A stretch of DNA of 64,000 nucleotides from Neodiprion pinetum (Eukaryota; Arthropoda; Insecta; Hymenoptera; Diprionidae): assembly GCF_021155775.2 (NCBI RefSeq), contig NC_060235.2, forward strand, positions 18,591,598 through 18,655,597, read 5' to 3'. The notes below the pieces were generated by a model that was given only the letters and a program-made list of their open reading frames with translations, was not told the origin of the DNA and searched no databases. Shown piece by piece: positions 35,001 through 47,355 of the stretch. Both the position numbers and the translations under genes were made by a program. Within the stretch, counting starts at the first letter, position 1. Each line of letters starts with the position of its first letter.

Positions 35001-37775
35001 ATTTCTACTTGAAATGTTTATTTGAATCGTCCCGAATTAGTTGTAACGTTACGAAAATATTACACGCATCCGAATCTAATCGAATGTTTTTTTCAATCTT
35101 AACACTTGTCAGTCAATTCTATATATTGAACGTTTATTTGACTGTTAATAAAAAAAAAAAAAAATTCCTTCAATTCATGGTAATGGTATACATACACACA
35201 TGGTTTCTTGCGCAAAATATCGATTCAAATCAAACTAGAAATTCGTAAATCATATCTAGGATACAAATGCAGGATAGTTTTTCTGAAATTTACTCATTAC
35301 ATGCCCTTTTTTTCTCACATGCAGAAATGTTTCTCCCAGAGAGTTAATTTTTTTTCAAACATGACAATTTCACCGAGCCTCTATCCCGACCACGCCTTTC
35401 TTTTTTTTTCGATCAGGTTCCTTCTACGCTCTGAAAATCGGGATTACACCTAGCGCACCCGAGAAACAGGTGTACCAGCTCAATTCTACATATCACACCG
35501 CGCGCATGCTACGCCGACACTTGCATTAACGAATCGTCGTGTTCGTGTAACTCGACACAGAGACGGACGGCGGCAAGGCGGTGGCGTGTGTGGACGCAAT
35601 AAAACGCGTACATATGGAAATCGGGTATTGTATGGTAATCCACCGGGAGTCACTCGGAGGCAACCACTGTGACCAGCGGCCCTCCGGTAACGTTCTCCAC
35701 GGCATAAACCGTCCCCGTCGAGAAAGTGGCATGAGACTACCGCGAGGCTCGTGCAGGAGTTCGGAGTGGCGTTGCGTCGAGAAGACGAGCGTCTTGACGC
35801 GGAGGCGGAAGAGCGAAAAAAATCCGTAGGGAAAAGAACCCGCGAGGACTTGTTGCCTCCTTGTTTTTTTATTTTTCTGCCATTTCCCTCGTCACGTTTA
35901 ACTGCCGAAGAATTTTGACCACCCGCAAGGTAATGGGCTGCGATTTAACGACAAACGCTCGCTTCCGGTGTCTCGATCTCTCGATCATTCCAATTTTTTT
36001 ATGGGTTTGCTTATTACCGGTATAATGCGCGACAGACGCGAATCGAGGCCAATATCGGCTTAACACGATCTCCGAGCGTGCTTTTCATTCAATCAAATTT
36101 CAGTCAATCTCGCGATGACACTTTCACCCTTCGGCTCAAAGCACGTGCGTGCTTCTGCAGGATCGGGAACTTTTCTGAACACGTGACTACCAGTAAGTAA
36201 TTTTTAATATTTCAGGGTGAAATGAAATAACGAATAAACGAAGAAACGACAGGAACAAACACACTGCTTCTTGAAATTCACTTCAACGTTTCATTAGCGA
36301 TTGATTTCAGCTTCGCATATTGAAATGAAAAAGTCAAAACGCACGTTCGGATTTATACTCTCACAACTTGTATTTACAATTTCATTGAACTTCAAGGTGC
36401 CGCGAATCTACACCGCGTTCGCAACTGATACAAAATAAGCGTTATACCAATCTATAAACAAATCGGAACGGTCACGGTTCGATCCTTGATCATGGCGAAT
36501 GGTGGAAAACGCGAACTTTCGAAGACGATCCAGTTTATCCGCGAGTTCAACGCGCTTTGCGTACTTATTCACCCCCACCTGGAGATATTTTCATTTATCG
36601 CATATGTCTATCCCTACGCATCGCCCTGCCGTAAATTTCGTTGCCACGTTACCAAAGGTGGGACGGGTATAAAACGGCGCAATAAAGTTTCGATGACGTT
36701 TACGAAGTCCTGTGGGGGATTGGCGTTGGTAGGAATTGGTCGAGACACCCCGACCAGGCGAAAGGTCAGCCGCAAGGACCTCCCGTGGACAACGTCGGGC
36801 CGTCGTAAAAGTCATTTTACTCGTTAGACTGGGGGACAGGTGACCAATCGTGTGGCTCATGACCGGGGTATTTTTCACCCGATGAAAATATGATAAGCGA
36901 CAGCTATTGCCGCCACCCCGTGACACGCTCGTAACGGACTGCGACAAGTATCGCGGTTTTTTTTTAAACTAACGTTTCGGCATAATTTCAGTAATCTCAT
37001 TTACGAAATTTAACGAGTTTGAATGATATTTGGTGCTCTCGAAGAATCGCTTCACAACCGCTTTACGTAACTTGGAAAAAGTTCAAGGAACTTTGATCAA
37101 CATGTTCTTTCGGTTCTTGTTGTAGTTTTCATGAGATCTGGGAAAGGATGTTGGAGCTGGATTGAAAAATTGAGAAATTTTCTTTTCCGAAATCTACGGA
37201 AATCCTGGATCAAACCGTATAATGGATGGAAAAATGATAGATCCGTGCGGTTGATCCTAATCGTCGACAGGTAGCTAGTAATTTGAGGTACGCGTAACGT
37301 GAAATTGGTTGCATTCGAAGAGTGTAAAGGGAGCACCACGACACTCTTGGAATCGCACCGGTATCAGAGTCAGGTGCGCAGGTTGGTATACATACACATC
37401 TGTACGAAGAGCGTGGAAAAGCAATCGCGGGATTTAAATAACACGTTGGAGATAAGGACCGTTAGGAAGGGTACCCGGTTGTCGCCAGGGAAGAGATTCC
37501 TTTTGGTAGCGCGGTGACTTTTATTCCCCGATAATAACAGGGCGACCGTGCTGCTCGGAACGTGATCAATTTCGTGTAGGCAACTCTGATTTCGGCATAA
37601 TTATATAGGATAGCTACGCAGCCGTACGACTGAACGAAGATCCCGGCCTCGTCCAAGATCACAATATCCCATAACTCAAGTCCCAGTCTACCCTCTCATC
37701 CCGCGACCACCAGATTGTGATTATTGTGACAAACCGCTCGCCGTGGCGCATTGATTCCGGCCTTTAACTTTTGCT
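32096..37775. other. No recognised gene over about 5.7 kb
   Basis: No supported gene. A possible start region is noted at 32440-32530. A T-rich stretch (about 34499-34560) and an A15 run near 35150 are the only simple repeats. Frames of 113-145 codons near 33812-34249 and 36486-36947 are overlapped on the opposite strand and not recognised. Confidence 0.45.
32440..32530 (+). promoter_or_regulatory. Possible start site and first coding exon, weak
   Basis: A CAGTCGGTTCTAGTTAGTTT string at 32440-32459 resembles an insect initiator region (TCAGTY-like, with one mismatch). About 50 bases downstream, an ATG in good context (GTGAAAATG, at 32492) opens a 39-codon frame starting MFKRVAGQMTRAL, with a donor-like GTATCTG at 32531. 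No protein family is recognised, and each signal alone is common by chance. Confidence 0.15.
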
Positions 37776-38056
37776 TTATGGGACAGGGTATCCTCCGCGA
37801 CGGACGGGACCATTTGGTCGATCTTCGGCCCCGCGGATGGTACAAGGCACGATGAGTATGTAGCCGGTGCCTCTCGCCTTAGACGAAGCCTCCAGCACCG
37901 ATATCCTGTCCACCAACACCACCAGCGTCCGGTCTTCGTTCTCTCGTGGTTCGGCCAGAAGGAGCAGATGGCTTCGAGACGTGGGTAATTGGTGTGCCAT
38001 CAAGATTATTGCCTTCAGGTCCTCAAAGACGGTCAAATATAGCCCCGGGCCAACCT
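37776..38056 (-). CDS. Weak candidate coding exon, unknown protein, minus strand
   Basis: A minus-strand frame of more than 90 codons ends at a stop at 37776-37778. Its translation alternates hydrophobic and charged residues as folded proteins do, with blocks such as TVFEDLKAIILMAHQLPTSR, SHLLLLAEPRENEDRTLVVL and GTGYILIVPCT. Third positions in the coding frame are mostly G or C, unlike the AT-rich surroundings. An acceptor-like CTAAGCAG precedes 38056 on the minus strand. The stop would make it a terminal exon of a protein ending RRGGYPVP. I recognise no family. Plus-strand frames overlap the same DNA, so GC-rich chance openness remains possible. Confidence 0.28.
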
Positions 38057-38926
38057 CTGCTTAGACCAGGCGGTGTCGATCGTATCTCAGAAGGAGAAGG
38101 AGGTTTTTGATTCTCTACGAAGAATCCCGTAGGTACCCGACCGATGTACTACACATTTTTGCAACACCGCGTCGGAGATCGTTTCGTAACCGAAACTCTG
38201 TACTTTCGCTGGACGATCGTTCCGACCTTGCTTGATCTCTCGTCTAATTACTACGCGCCTCGCGTTCCTTGCCCGATTCGATTTTTGCCGTTTTCTTCAA
38301 CGTCACGCTCCCAAAAATGTCCCAGAATCGAAGCGGTCATTGTCTTTTCGGAAAGTGATCGCTGTGACGGAATCGTCATCCTCTCGCTTGTTACTTCCGT
38401 TCGTGTTGGCGCAAATGGTACCTCGATCACGGTTTATTATCCCACGTTACGCATGCGGGGTGATTATTGTATCAGGCATCGGAAACTCGGCTGACAAACA
38501 ACAGCCAATCTCTTTGGCTGGTAGGAGCGAAGAACACGGCGTATCGGATGCCTTCGCATCCTCCTACTTGCGGTGCCCGGCCTCGCTGGATGTGCGCAAT
38601 TATCCACGCCACCAAAAATTACGCTTCTAGACCACGAGCAGCGGGCGTTAATTTTCCATTCGAGAAATAGGAAGCTGATTAGCATAGGGTATGTCTGAAT
38701 GTCCGTTCGTCCGGCTGTCCGACCGACTATTACGGAGGTGGAAGCGCCGCCGTCCCTTTCGCTGGGCGTCCGGCCTCTTCGAACCGTGTCGCAGCGATGT
38801 CTCAACGCCCCGGGGCAGAGAGAAGAAGCCCATTTGCATACGCGTATAATATCGAGATTTATACACGAAACGGAATGATCCACTTCCACGTTTTTTTTTT
38901 TACAAACACATTCTACCTCTTAACGT

Positions 38927-38987
38927 CTATATATATACATATATATATTTTATATATGTATATATGTATATGTATACACACACACGT
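38927..38987. repeat. AT/CA microsatellite
   Basis: TATATA and TATGTA repeats pass into a CACACACA stretch. Confidence 0.85.
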
Positions 38988-39240
38988 GTACCGCCAAAGT
39001 GTCCAATATCGTAGCTGATGGGTTCACTGTTCTGCAGTATGGAGTGTGGACGCTTATTTAGTTGTGCAAGACTTCGCGTTGAAGTCATACATCATTTCGT
39101 CCGACTCCGTCCGTGTTGAGGTCCTAGTTCAACTGAATTCCCATCAATTCAAATGACGTAAAATTTACTGAAATTACTTCACAGTTCACGACCGTAAAGT
39201 GACTTCTAGTGACTTCCTATGTTTATAAAGAGTTAGCATG

Positions 39241-39308
39241 AGACTTGAAGGTGAAGTTAAACGATCTGTCGTACGACTATACTTACACGTAACTTCAACT
39301 TCAAGTAT
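39241..39308. repeat. Hairpin with ACTTGAAG arms
   Basis: ACTTGAAGGTGAAGTTA and, about 35 bases later, TAACTTCAACTTCAAGT form an inverted repeat with one mismatch over 17 bases. The neighbouring 200 bases carry many more GAAGT/ACTTC words in both orientations, as do subterminal regions of some DNA transposons, but no outer termini or target duplication were found. Confidence 0.55.
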
Positions 39309-40385
39309 TCCGAACACTTGGAATGAATTCAATCGACTCTTCATCAAGACTGCTTTTAGGGAATAGACATTAATATTGAAGTTCAGGAAAACAAGTCAAG
39401 TTTTAACGATTGTCCAAAATATCGTGTAATTTTCTCGAGTGACGATAAAGTCGATGATAGTTTACGAATACAATTGATGGTCGAATTTATTGCTTGGGTG
39501 GTTCAAAGAGCTTGACAACTAATTTTAGTTCGGAAGATTACTACAATTACGGTACTATGTAACTTTATATCTCACAAAAGTTGCGGCCAATCAAGTCATA
39601 GATATTATAATTCCGGTCATTTTTATAACAGCCATGCACAGAAAATCAATTTCATGATTCGTTTCGTCGTGTGATACACCCTCGAACCCTCGAATGATAC
39701 ACTTCCGGATTCAATTAGTAACGGTGTGTCGTTTCATCTTTAATTATAATTTTTTAATAGTTCAAAGGCACAATTTTCCTGTAACCCGTCAGATAACCGG
39801 TCGTGTTAAAAAAAAAATCGATCTTTGCTATTCCTTTGTCTAATTTGCGAACGCATATCCCTTCAAATTCTTAGCAAAATATCAATCCTTTTTCGCCGCG
39901 TTCCTGAACAACCGGCATTTATTGGTACGAAAAATTTGCCTGTCCATTTACTGGACGGTTTTCCTTTCAGTTCCCGGACGCGTAGCAGCACGCCGAGATA
40001 TTACCTCGTGCGAATAGATCGATCGGAATTCGATTCGGAGATAGGGGTGTCGTTGGATCAGCGAATCGGCGATCATTGGACGGCGTCAGAATCGAATCTC
40101 TTAATTACTCACCGGCCTGCAGGCAGCCCGGCTCCAGCCGGTAAATTATTATAAGTTTATCAGCACCAGCCGGAATAATCGAACTACGGCGAGCTGGCGA
40201 GCGACGGAAACGCGTTGATCGAAAGATGGAGGTTGGGGCTCTCGCCTTTGACCCCCAGAAGTATTTCGATATAGGTTCTCGTGCCGCGGAGATATTTATT
40301 GAAGATAATTACGCGAGCGGTCGTAAACTCTTAAACGGAACCCGGTTCTTCTTAGCCCGATATCTTCGCACGGCATAGCTGGTAT

Positions 40386-40434
40386 GTTATATATATACAT
40401 ATATATATATACACACATACATATATATATATGT
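40386..40434. repeat. TA/CA microsatellite
   Basis: TATATA and CATATA repeats with a short ACACAC core. Confidence 0.85.
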
Positions 40435-41261
40435 GCGGCATACCCGCATGCACACGTTACGGTTCATACTGGGTGTCTGAAAAAGCTCCGCACCGAATTC
40501 ATTGACAAGGTGCGCGGATCGAGTTGGAGTTGTCAGAAATTTTTCCGTTATCGTCCTGCGTGAAATCGATGCCGATGCGCTGAATTCAGTCGTCAAGAAA
40601 ATCGTCAAGTGGTACGTAAGTAAATTAGTCGCAATTCGTATGTTTGTAATTTTGAATTGATGTAGGATCGTGCAGACTTTGTGATTAGTTTGCTCGAGTG
40701 TCGATTCGTTCGACATTTGAGATTCAGACGAGTTTATGCAAATTCGAAATATCTGTGTTTTGAGAATTATGTAAATAGACAAATATCTGATGGTATTAAA
40801 TTTTCCTCACATCGTGATCGAAATTCTTAAATAGTGCATCGAAAAAGTATCTCGCAGGATTCGCATGTTTGAACGACATTTTTTTTTATAAATTGAAGAT
40901 TAGTTTATGCGGCAGTCAGGAGTACTGTCTGTGTTTTGAAGCGCTATTGGATAATCGATTTGAGGATCCGTATGTCGTGGACTTTCACAGTTTGATAAAG
41001 TGAAAGTAAAATTAGTTTCCCAAGGTACAGACGACATTGATCACCAATAGCGTCTATCGATTCTTTGTTTCCCAGGATTACCACAAATTCTCCTTGAGAG
41101 TGCAAAATTAAGTACGAATTATAACTAACGTGATATTATTAATTTGCTCCGTAATTACATTACATCTTAGGAAAGTTGTTTTCAAAGTTTTATTGCACGA
41201 ATGTACTTTATTTCGAACACACGAAAAATTTTTTTGATACAATACTAGAAAGAGGCGTTAA

Positions 41262-41461
41262 CTTATAAGCTGAGAAAATAATTTATTTACTGTTAACGAA
41301 CGTATATTTGAATATGGCGAAATGAATGTTTCGTTTTTATTATCATATTCTAGCTGAGCCAAATATGATTTGTTAACTGTTAAACAACTATCGATCATTA
41401 TTTCGCCTTATCCAAATATACGTTTGCTAACAGTGAATAAACTCTTTTCTCAGTGTGTAAG
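41262..41461. mobile_element. 200-bp fold-back element with 65-bp arms (MITE)
   Basis: The left arm (41262-41326) and right arm (41397-41461) are inverted repeats, with matching blocks CTGTTA-C-AACGTATATTTG and GGCGAAAT and a 70-base loop. The ends are CTTATAAGCTGAGAAAA and, reverse-complemented from the right, CTTACACACTGAGAAAAG. The CACTGAGA word again matches family 1 termini, but the interior is different. There is no coding capacity. Confidence 0.85.
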
Positions 41462-42984
41462 AAAAAGGAGCAAACGATTTAGCTTTTCGTAAGAGGTATC
41501 AATTTTTTTACAATACTCCAAATGATCCAACGCTAAGTTGTACACATAATTGAATTTGAAGCACTGCGAAATACATGATCCTATACGTATTAAGGGGAGA
41601 TTTGATATTTCCAAGCCGAAAATAATATCTTATTTGAGAATTGTTACCGATGAAACTATTCGATCGATTAAATTCTAGCTTTGCACATTTATTCGCTATG
41701 TATTCAGGTAATTACACCAAATTTTCAATAATTTTCTTGCAAAAAATCGCCTGTTACCGGTCCTCGACCACATTGACGTCGCTCCGTCGCTGGTGAAATG
41801 TTTTCTTCGGTCTTTACTTACGTTTTTATTGCAAAGAAACGGGCCGAATTTTCGACCGAAATTGATAATGTCATTTTGAAAAGTCGCCATTTCTTCAATT
41901 ATTTTTATTTATTTTTTCCCCAGGTCATACTATAGCTTCATGTACGTGATATCCCGTTTCATTTATTTGTTTCAGATCACTCGGACTCGAGAAAATATGT
42001 TGAACCAGCGACGGAGCGCCGTTATGGTCGAGGACGTGTAGCAGACGTTTTTCTCCAAGAAAGTTATTGAAAAAAATTGTGCAATTACCTGAATACATAA
42101 CAAATGCATGTGCAAAGCTCGAATTTAATCTACCGGCCAGTTTCGTCATTAAAAATTCTCAAACAAAGCATCATCATCATAGCTTGCAAAAAGCAAATCC
42201 CCCCTTGAACTACACCAGTTTTTCTAATCACAGAGCAGCCAGTCGACAAGGGCCGAGTATTTTTCGCGATTTATCGGGACGACGGATAAGATACGAGAAT
42301 TTTGATTTTGAGGAACACCCCGTACCTAAAGGCGGTTCGGATTGCAGCCGACGAAGGCGAACTGGTCGCAGATAGGATCCGGATAGCGTCGAGCGCGCAA
42401 CCAACGACGGAATGAAAATCGATCAGGGAGGTGAGCGCGCGAGAATCGAGATGATGCATTGATATCAAAACTTGCCGAGTGGTTTCCCGCCGGTTGATGG
42501 AATCGGTCCGCGGATGTTTGTTACGGCCCTTTGCAGATATAGACTTCGGACGCGCCTCCGCGTGCCAATTTCGGTTCGAATTATTCCGCAATTTTACTTC
42601 AATTTCCTCTATCTTATTCCCCTCGTCTCGATCCCGACGATACCTCGATCCGCCCGAGATCGAAACGCCGCGATCTTCCTCGGCGGCGAATCCGGGTACT
42701 TTCACTGTGGCGACACGCCGCACCGGAATTTTTTCGGCAATTTCATATTTTAGTTTAGTTTTTTATTTATTTATTTTCTTACATTTTACGACAACTTCTT
42801 GAAACGCCAAATCATGCCAAACATTCGGGTTACTTTCCTTTCGCTAAATCATCTCACGCGAATCATCTTATTGGGACACGACGCTGGAATTCTAAATTTT
42901 TTTTTTTTTCAATCATCAGGAAATTTTAACCGCCAGTAAAGTTTCATGAAACGGGCGTATCTCCACCTGTTACTATTGGTTGTA

Positions 42985-43100
42985 CAGTGGACTCTCCCAA
43001 TAGGGCCCATTCCCTGCCTTCTTACTCGGTTACTGCCCCCCTACTTTCGGGCCCAAGTTTATATCTTTGAAACACATCCCTCTCAATAGGACCGCGCAGC
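42985..43100 (+). mobile_element. Possible pogo/Tigger-like terminal fragment
   Basis: After a TA dinucleotide the sequence CAGTGGACTCTCCCAATAGG resembles the CAGT-led, TA-flanked termini of pogo/Tigger-type elements. A second similar block, CCCTCTCAATAGGACC, lies near 43078-43093, giving an internal direct repeat. No inverted partner or transposase frame was found downstream, so at best this is a fragment. Confidence 0.35.
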
Positions 43101-43868
43101 AAAAGTGTTAGTCCTGTTATTTCTATTACCACGTAAGCAAACTCATTGCCATTTGAATACACAATCTTTCATGTCAAAAGTTTCTATGAATAATTACGTA
43201 TAGAAAAAAACCGGATGTGTGGATAAAATATTGACACACAAGTATTTTTCCAGGCTAAAACGGAATGAAACGTAATGAAATAGGTGTCAAGTTCCTAGAT
43301 ATTAGTTCGAATTTTATCTAAGATTGGCCTTTGAAAAGCTTCTTGCCTTACCTTTTCTCTCACGAAAGTTTGGAATAACTTGACAGCTTTCGTACCAGTA
43401 CAGAGAACAAAAGTTGGCATAAACTTTCTTCATTAATATCCAGAAACACACCGCATGGAATGATTCGAAAAAGACTGAAACTAGCAGCCAAACGTTCCAA
43501 CGTTATTTCGAATAAGGCAATGAAGTCCGAAAATCAAAATTTCTGCATTTATAGAGTTAGGACGATGAAACTGAACTGCATTTGCCAGTTTCCCAAAAGT
43601 TTGAAAAATGCTTGTTTCGCGAAACCTTATTGACTTTCGAAACGTCCGGTGAATCGGAAAAGTTTGTCACCTTCTTGTCCCGCATCTTTTCACCTGCAGG
43701 ATACTCGACGGTTGTTAATAAGGTTATAACCTTATACCGTCAGGAAAGTGTCGAAACCTTTTTCATCTGGAATCGCGTATCATAGCCCGCTTCAATTACA
43801 CCGGGCAAAATTAAATTAAACACTCCCAATTAAGAGCAAAAACTTTTTAATGAATAATTAGCGAGACG

Positions 43869-43963
43869 CCCTCCCTCCTTCCCCTTTTCTCCCCCCTCCT
43901 TCACCTACCGCGTCAGTTATCTGTGGCGTCTACGAAGACAGTCAGTCGTCGGTCGGTTCAGTT
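43869..43963 (+). promoter_or_regulatory. Pyrimidine tract followed by three initiator-like motifs
   Basis: A CT-rich tract (43869-43902) is followed within 60 bases by TCAGTT (43912), TCAGTC (43942) and TCAGTT (43958). Arthropod initiators follow TCAGTY. The cluster is suggestive of a transcription start region, but no TATA box or downstream coding frame confirms it. Confidence 0.22.
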
Positions 43964-44861
43964 ACACGGGCCAGAAAGAGGAAACATTACTCTTGAGATT
44001 ATCATAATTTGACTTCCCTCGGGACTTTGCGATGCCTTTGAATATGTATGGCTCGCTAATTAGAGTCAAGTGCGCCTACAACGCGCTCTCGCCCACTCCA
44101 GTTCTCGAAAAATTCCACGCTCGCGTCCCAGCCGTCTCTGCATTTTCATAGTCACAGGTACGCGTATACATACCCACACACCTCAACGCGTGACAATTAA
44201 TAATAGAGTCATTAACAACCGGGCTATGTGCCCCGAATACTCGTTTTATATCCTGGGATCAGCGTGTACCCTGCAGTACTCCTTTACGGTTACTTCCCAG
44301 CTTTGATCTTCAACTTAGGTCTAGTTTCGCTGTTAAATATTCAAATTAAACTGCAGATTTACTAGCCGTTAAAATTTGGGTACAATGTACGTAATTTTTG
44401 GAGCATATACGCAGGGAATTACGGATTTCTTTCAAGTGCCAAATATATTTGGTCAAAGAGAGTCGTTTACATCGGTTATCTTTTACCTTTAATCGAGTAC
44501 AAACCGGGTTCCGGTCTACAGTGGAGGTTATCGTCCGGCGTATGATTGTTTCTTTTGAGAACCTAATCGACAGGTTTTCGAATTCGAAAACGAGCGTATT
44601 TTATTTCACGCGTATGTTTGGCTGGTAATTAGAACTGAAGAGTTCTCACAACAACTCGTCGACGATTATTGCCGAGTTTTCATTTTTTAATCTTGGTCAA
44701 ATTTGCCCGATTACCAATCGCATTCTCACCCACAATATCAACGGACTCGTCTCCCTTGCACTCTTGAGAACCCATAAAGAAACGATTACGCCGACGCGAT
44801 ACGATGCTTAAAAATATTCCTACAGATCGCGGAATTGGTTTACCGGAAAAGAGAATTTTGC

Positions 44862-44880
44862 AAAAAAAAAAAAAAAAAAA
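44862..44880. repeat. A19 homopolymer
   Basis: An uninterrupted run of 19 A. Confidence 0.9.
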
Positions 44881-44988
44881 TTCAAGACAATTCCTGCCTG
44901 CTATCCATTAATAAATTTTCTTTGGTCTTGATTATCGTTAAGTACTGTGACATCGGTACCGAATTTCGCTTCTGTGCAAACGCCGAAA

Positions 44989-45014
44989 GAGAGAGAGAGA
45001 GAGAGAGAGAGAGA
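44989..45014. repeat. (GA)13 microsatellite
   Basis: Perfect GA repeats. The overlapping short frames with ERERER or SLSLSL are artefacts of it. Confidence 0.95.
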
Positions 45015-45306
45015 TAAAAAGATGCAGAAAAAGACAGAGCGGGATGGATGGTTTGCAATAACTGTTTCCTGCCTTTGGCTAACCGTTGCCGAAGCATCCG
45101 AATGAACCTGGAAATTACTTTGCACGGGGGGTATGGTACAAAGGTGTACAACGCTGTGCGTTGAGGAGCGAGGAGATTCACTTCCGGTTGAGAAATTCCT
45201 TACTCCAGCTCATTAATAATATCGTAACCCGCATGCACGCGTGTTCTGGACGCGTTGCGCAATTGCCGTACTATGAATGCAGGTGCATGTGTGCGTATGT
45301 GTGCAC

Positions 45307-45352
45307 GTATATTGTATATACAATATATATATATACATATATATGTATATTA
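45307..45352. repeat. Palindromic AT microsatellite
   Basis: GTATATTGTATATACAATAT followed by TATATA/CATATA units, preceded by TGTG-rich DNA. Self-complementary in several registers. Confidence 0.85.
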
Positions 45353-46775
45353 CACAAGGTCCAGGTAACGATATTGGCCGCTGAAAGCTGAAATCCCGAG
45401 ATCGCCGTTTACGAATTTTCTTCACGTTTCTCCCGGTGTCAAATTGAACTTTGGTAAACTTTAGGCAATTATCGCCGGGCACCGAGATTGAATTAATTAA
45501 CCGGCACGGCCGGCTGAAAAGCATTAGCCTCGGACGCTCGTAACGCAATCGAAGCGAAATATCAAATTACACCGTATGCCGAGATCGTACGTGACACGAT
45601 TCCAGTTGTCGCCTATATAAGTGCCTTTACCCGCGTCAGGTGAGCACACCTGCGATCATTCGTTCGAAACGGGTTAACTGCTTTCACAGAAATATATATA
45701 TATAACCAAAGATAGAAGTATAACCGATGCCTTTAAACGCCGAAGGCCAGTCGTAGTTCAATTGTCGTCTCCGGTCCGAGATTCGATTAATGTCGTCGCA
45801 TGCGTCGGGGAATTTTGATTGGTCGAAACTCGATACGTTTCATTAATTTTATTGCGAGATACGGAGCTGTACGGACCATTTATCACATTTCGTATTCGTA
45901 AGCTTCGAAGATATCGCGGTGGAAAAACAAAAATAGATGACATTGGAGTCGCGATCGAAAGATGGGATATCGATGCTTCGTATTAAATCGGCTGTAACCG
46001 GTGCGGAAAATCTAGTCAATTTGTTTGATTTTACCTTGAGAAGGGTTCGCGTTAGACAGAGAAAAAAAAAAAAAAACGGTTTTTTAGAAAGTTACTGAAT
46101 CCAATTTTCTCTTTTTCTCACTAGTCGATTCGATATTACCATTTATTGATAATACTCGGTACAGTAAAATTAATATTTAACGATGCCAACGTGACGGAAA
46201 AAAGTTTTTTTAGTGAATTTTTATGACACAGTCTTCCGAATAAAATAAGCAATCGTTGAGCGAAATCGAACGAATCTGCCGGTTTTTTTTTTTTTAAAAC
46301 AATTTTAACGATGCATCGATATCGAACCTTGTGTTTATAGTTTCAGTATTTTCTCTTTTTGTATTTTTAGAGAGATCTTCGTACTTTACGAATTTAATAA
46401 TTCGATAAATCATACTCAATGTACGTCTAGATCGTATTAAAATTAATAAGAAGTGTCGATTTTTGGCTAATCAACCTCCTTAGTGAATTTCACCCGCTAC
46501 TCTTTGAGGAAATTACGCACGTGTACTATTCTCATACATAGACAGGAAGTCGGTGCAATATTGAGTAATAATTTCAACGTATAATTTCCAACAGTGCACA
46601 CGTGAGACCTGATCGAATTATAACTTTCAATTAGCCCAGTAAGATTAATGAGTTTTCGGAAATGATCATATGTGCATGAAACGCAATTTGACTGCACGAC
46701 GTACGTCGATCGAGTATATTTTTTTTTTATTGCAGTTTTAAAAAATATCAAATATCAAACGGTATGAAAATCAAT

Positions 46776-47355
46776 ATAGGCGAAGGGGGGGGGGGGGGGG
46801 GGGGGCAAAACGGGGTAGGCCGGCAAAATGGGCCTACCCCAAAAATTTCGTAAAAATTTGTTTTTTCGACAAAATTTCGTAAATGGTCAAAAATGACATC
46901 TAGCATCATTTTACACTGTTAAAAGCTGAAAAAAAAACATTTGTATACTTTTCGCGAAAAAATACAAATAAATGAAATACAAATTTTAACGTATTAAAAA
47001 TTTATTTTCACGGAGTATCACGAATTAGAAATTTATATCCAAGAATAACTCAAGAACAATAACAACAACTTTTTTAAAATTATGTTGAGAGTAAATTTTA
47101 TTACTAACGTCAATTTAAAAAGTAGTTATTACACGTATTTTATTTACTTGAAAAAAAGAAAAGAAAAATTAGTTTTTTTAGGGGTACCCCATTTTGCCCG
47201 CAAGAATAAAAATTTTTTTCTTACCGGAAATTGAAAATTGACGTTATTTACGTTGTTTGCAACTGAAAAAAAAAGAAAATTTAACATATTTACGTTCACA
47301 AAATTTTAGTATTTCCTCAAGTACCCCGTTTTGCCCCCCCCCCCCCTTCCCCTAT
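46776..47355. mobile_element. MITE with G-run inverted termini, about 580 bp
   Basis: The left end reads ATAGGCGAAG, then 21 G (46785-46805), then CAAAACGGGGTA. The right end, reverse-complemented, reads ATAGGGGAAGG, then 13 G (C at 47334-47346), then CAAAACGGGGTA. A second inverted pair lies just inside the left end (CAAAATGGG-CTACCCC, near 46823) and at about 47180-47200 (GGGGTACCCCATTTTGCCC). The interior is AT-rich and non-coding. Long G runs in inverted orientation at both ends are unusual and could form quadruplexes. No target duplication was found. Confidence 0.82.

Larger units (their letters stand above)
38057..41261. other. No gene seen; AT microsatellites and one hairpin
   Basis: No supported gene. 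Frames of 116-141 codons at 38144-38889 overlap on both strands in GC-moderate DNA. The segment 39050-39400 is rich in GAAGT/ACTTC words and contains the hairpin annotated at 39241-39308. A 109-codon plus frame at 39825-40154 has no domain signature. Confidence 0.5.
41462..46775. other. No recognised gene over about 5.3 kb
   Basis: No supported gene. Within it are the pogo-like end, the initiator cluster and the microsatellites listed separately. The GC-rich part at 42270-42740 has a 150-codon minus frame overlapped by two plus frames of about 100 codons, without any recognised domain. Confidence 0.45.

Noticed and set aside
36474..36484. GGTTCGATCC string resembling a tRNA T-loop
   Set aside because: No acceptor, D or anticodon stems can be drawn in the preceding 75 bases.
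40470..40500. GGTGTCTGAAAAAGCTCCG string resembling a mariner-type end
   Set aside because: No inverted partner or TA-flanked structure was found, and the resemblance is short.
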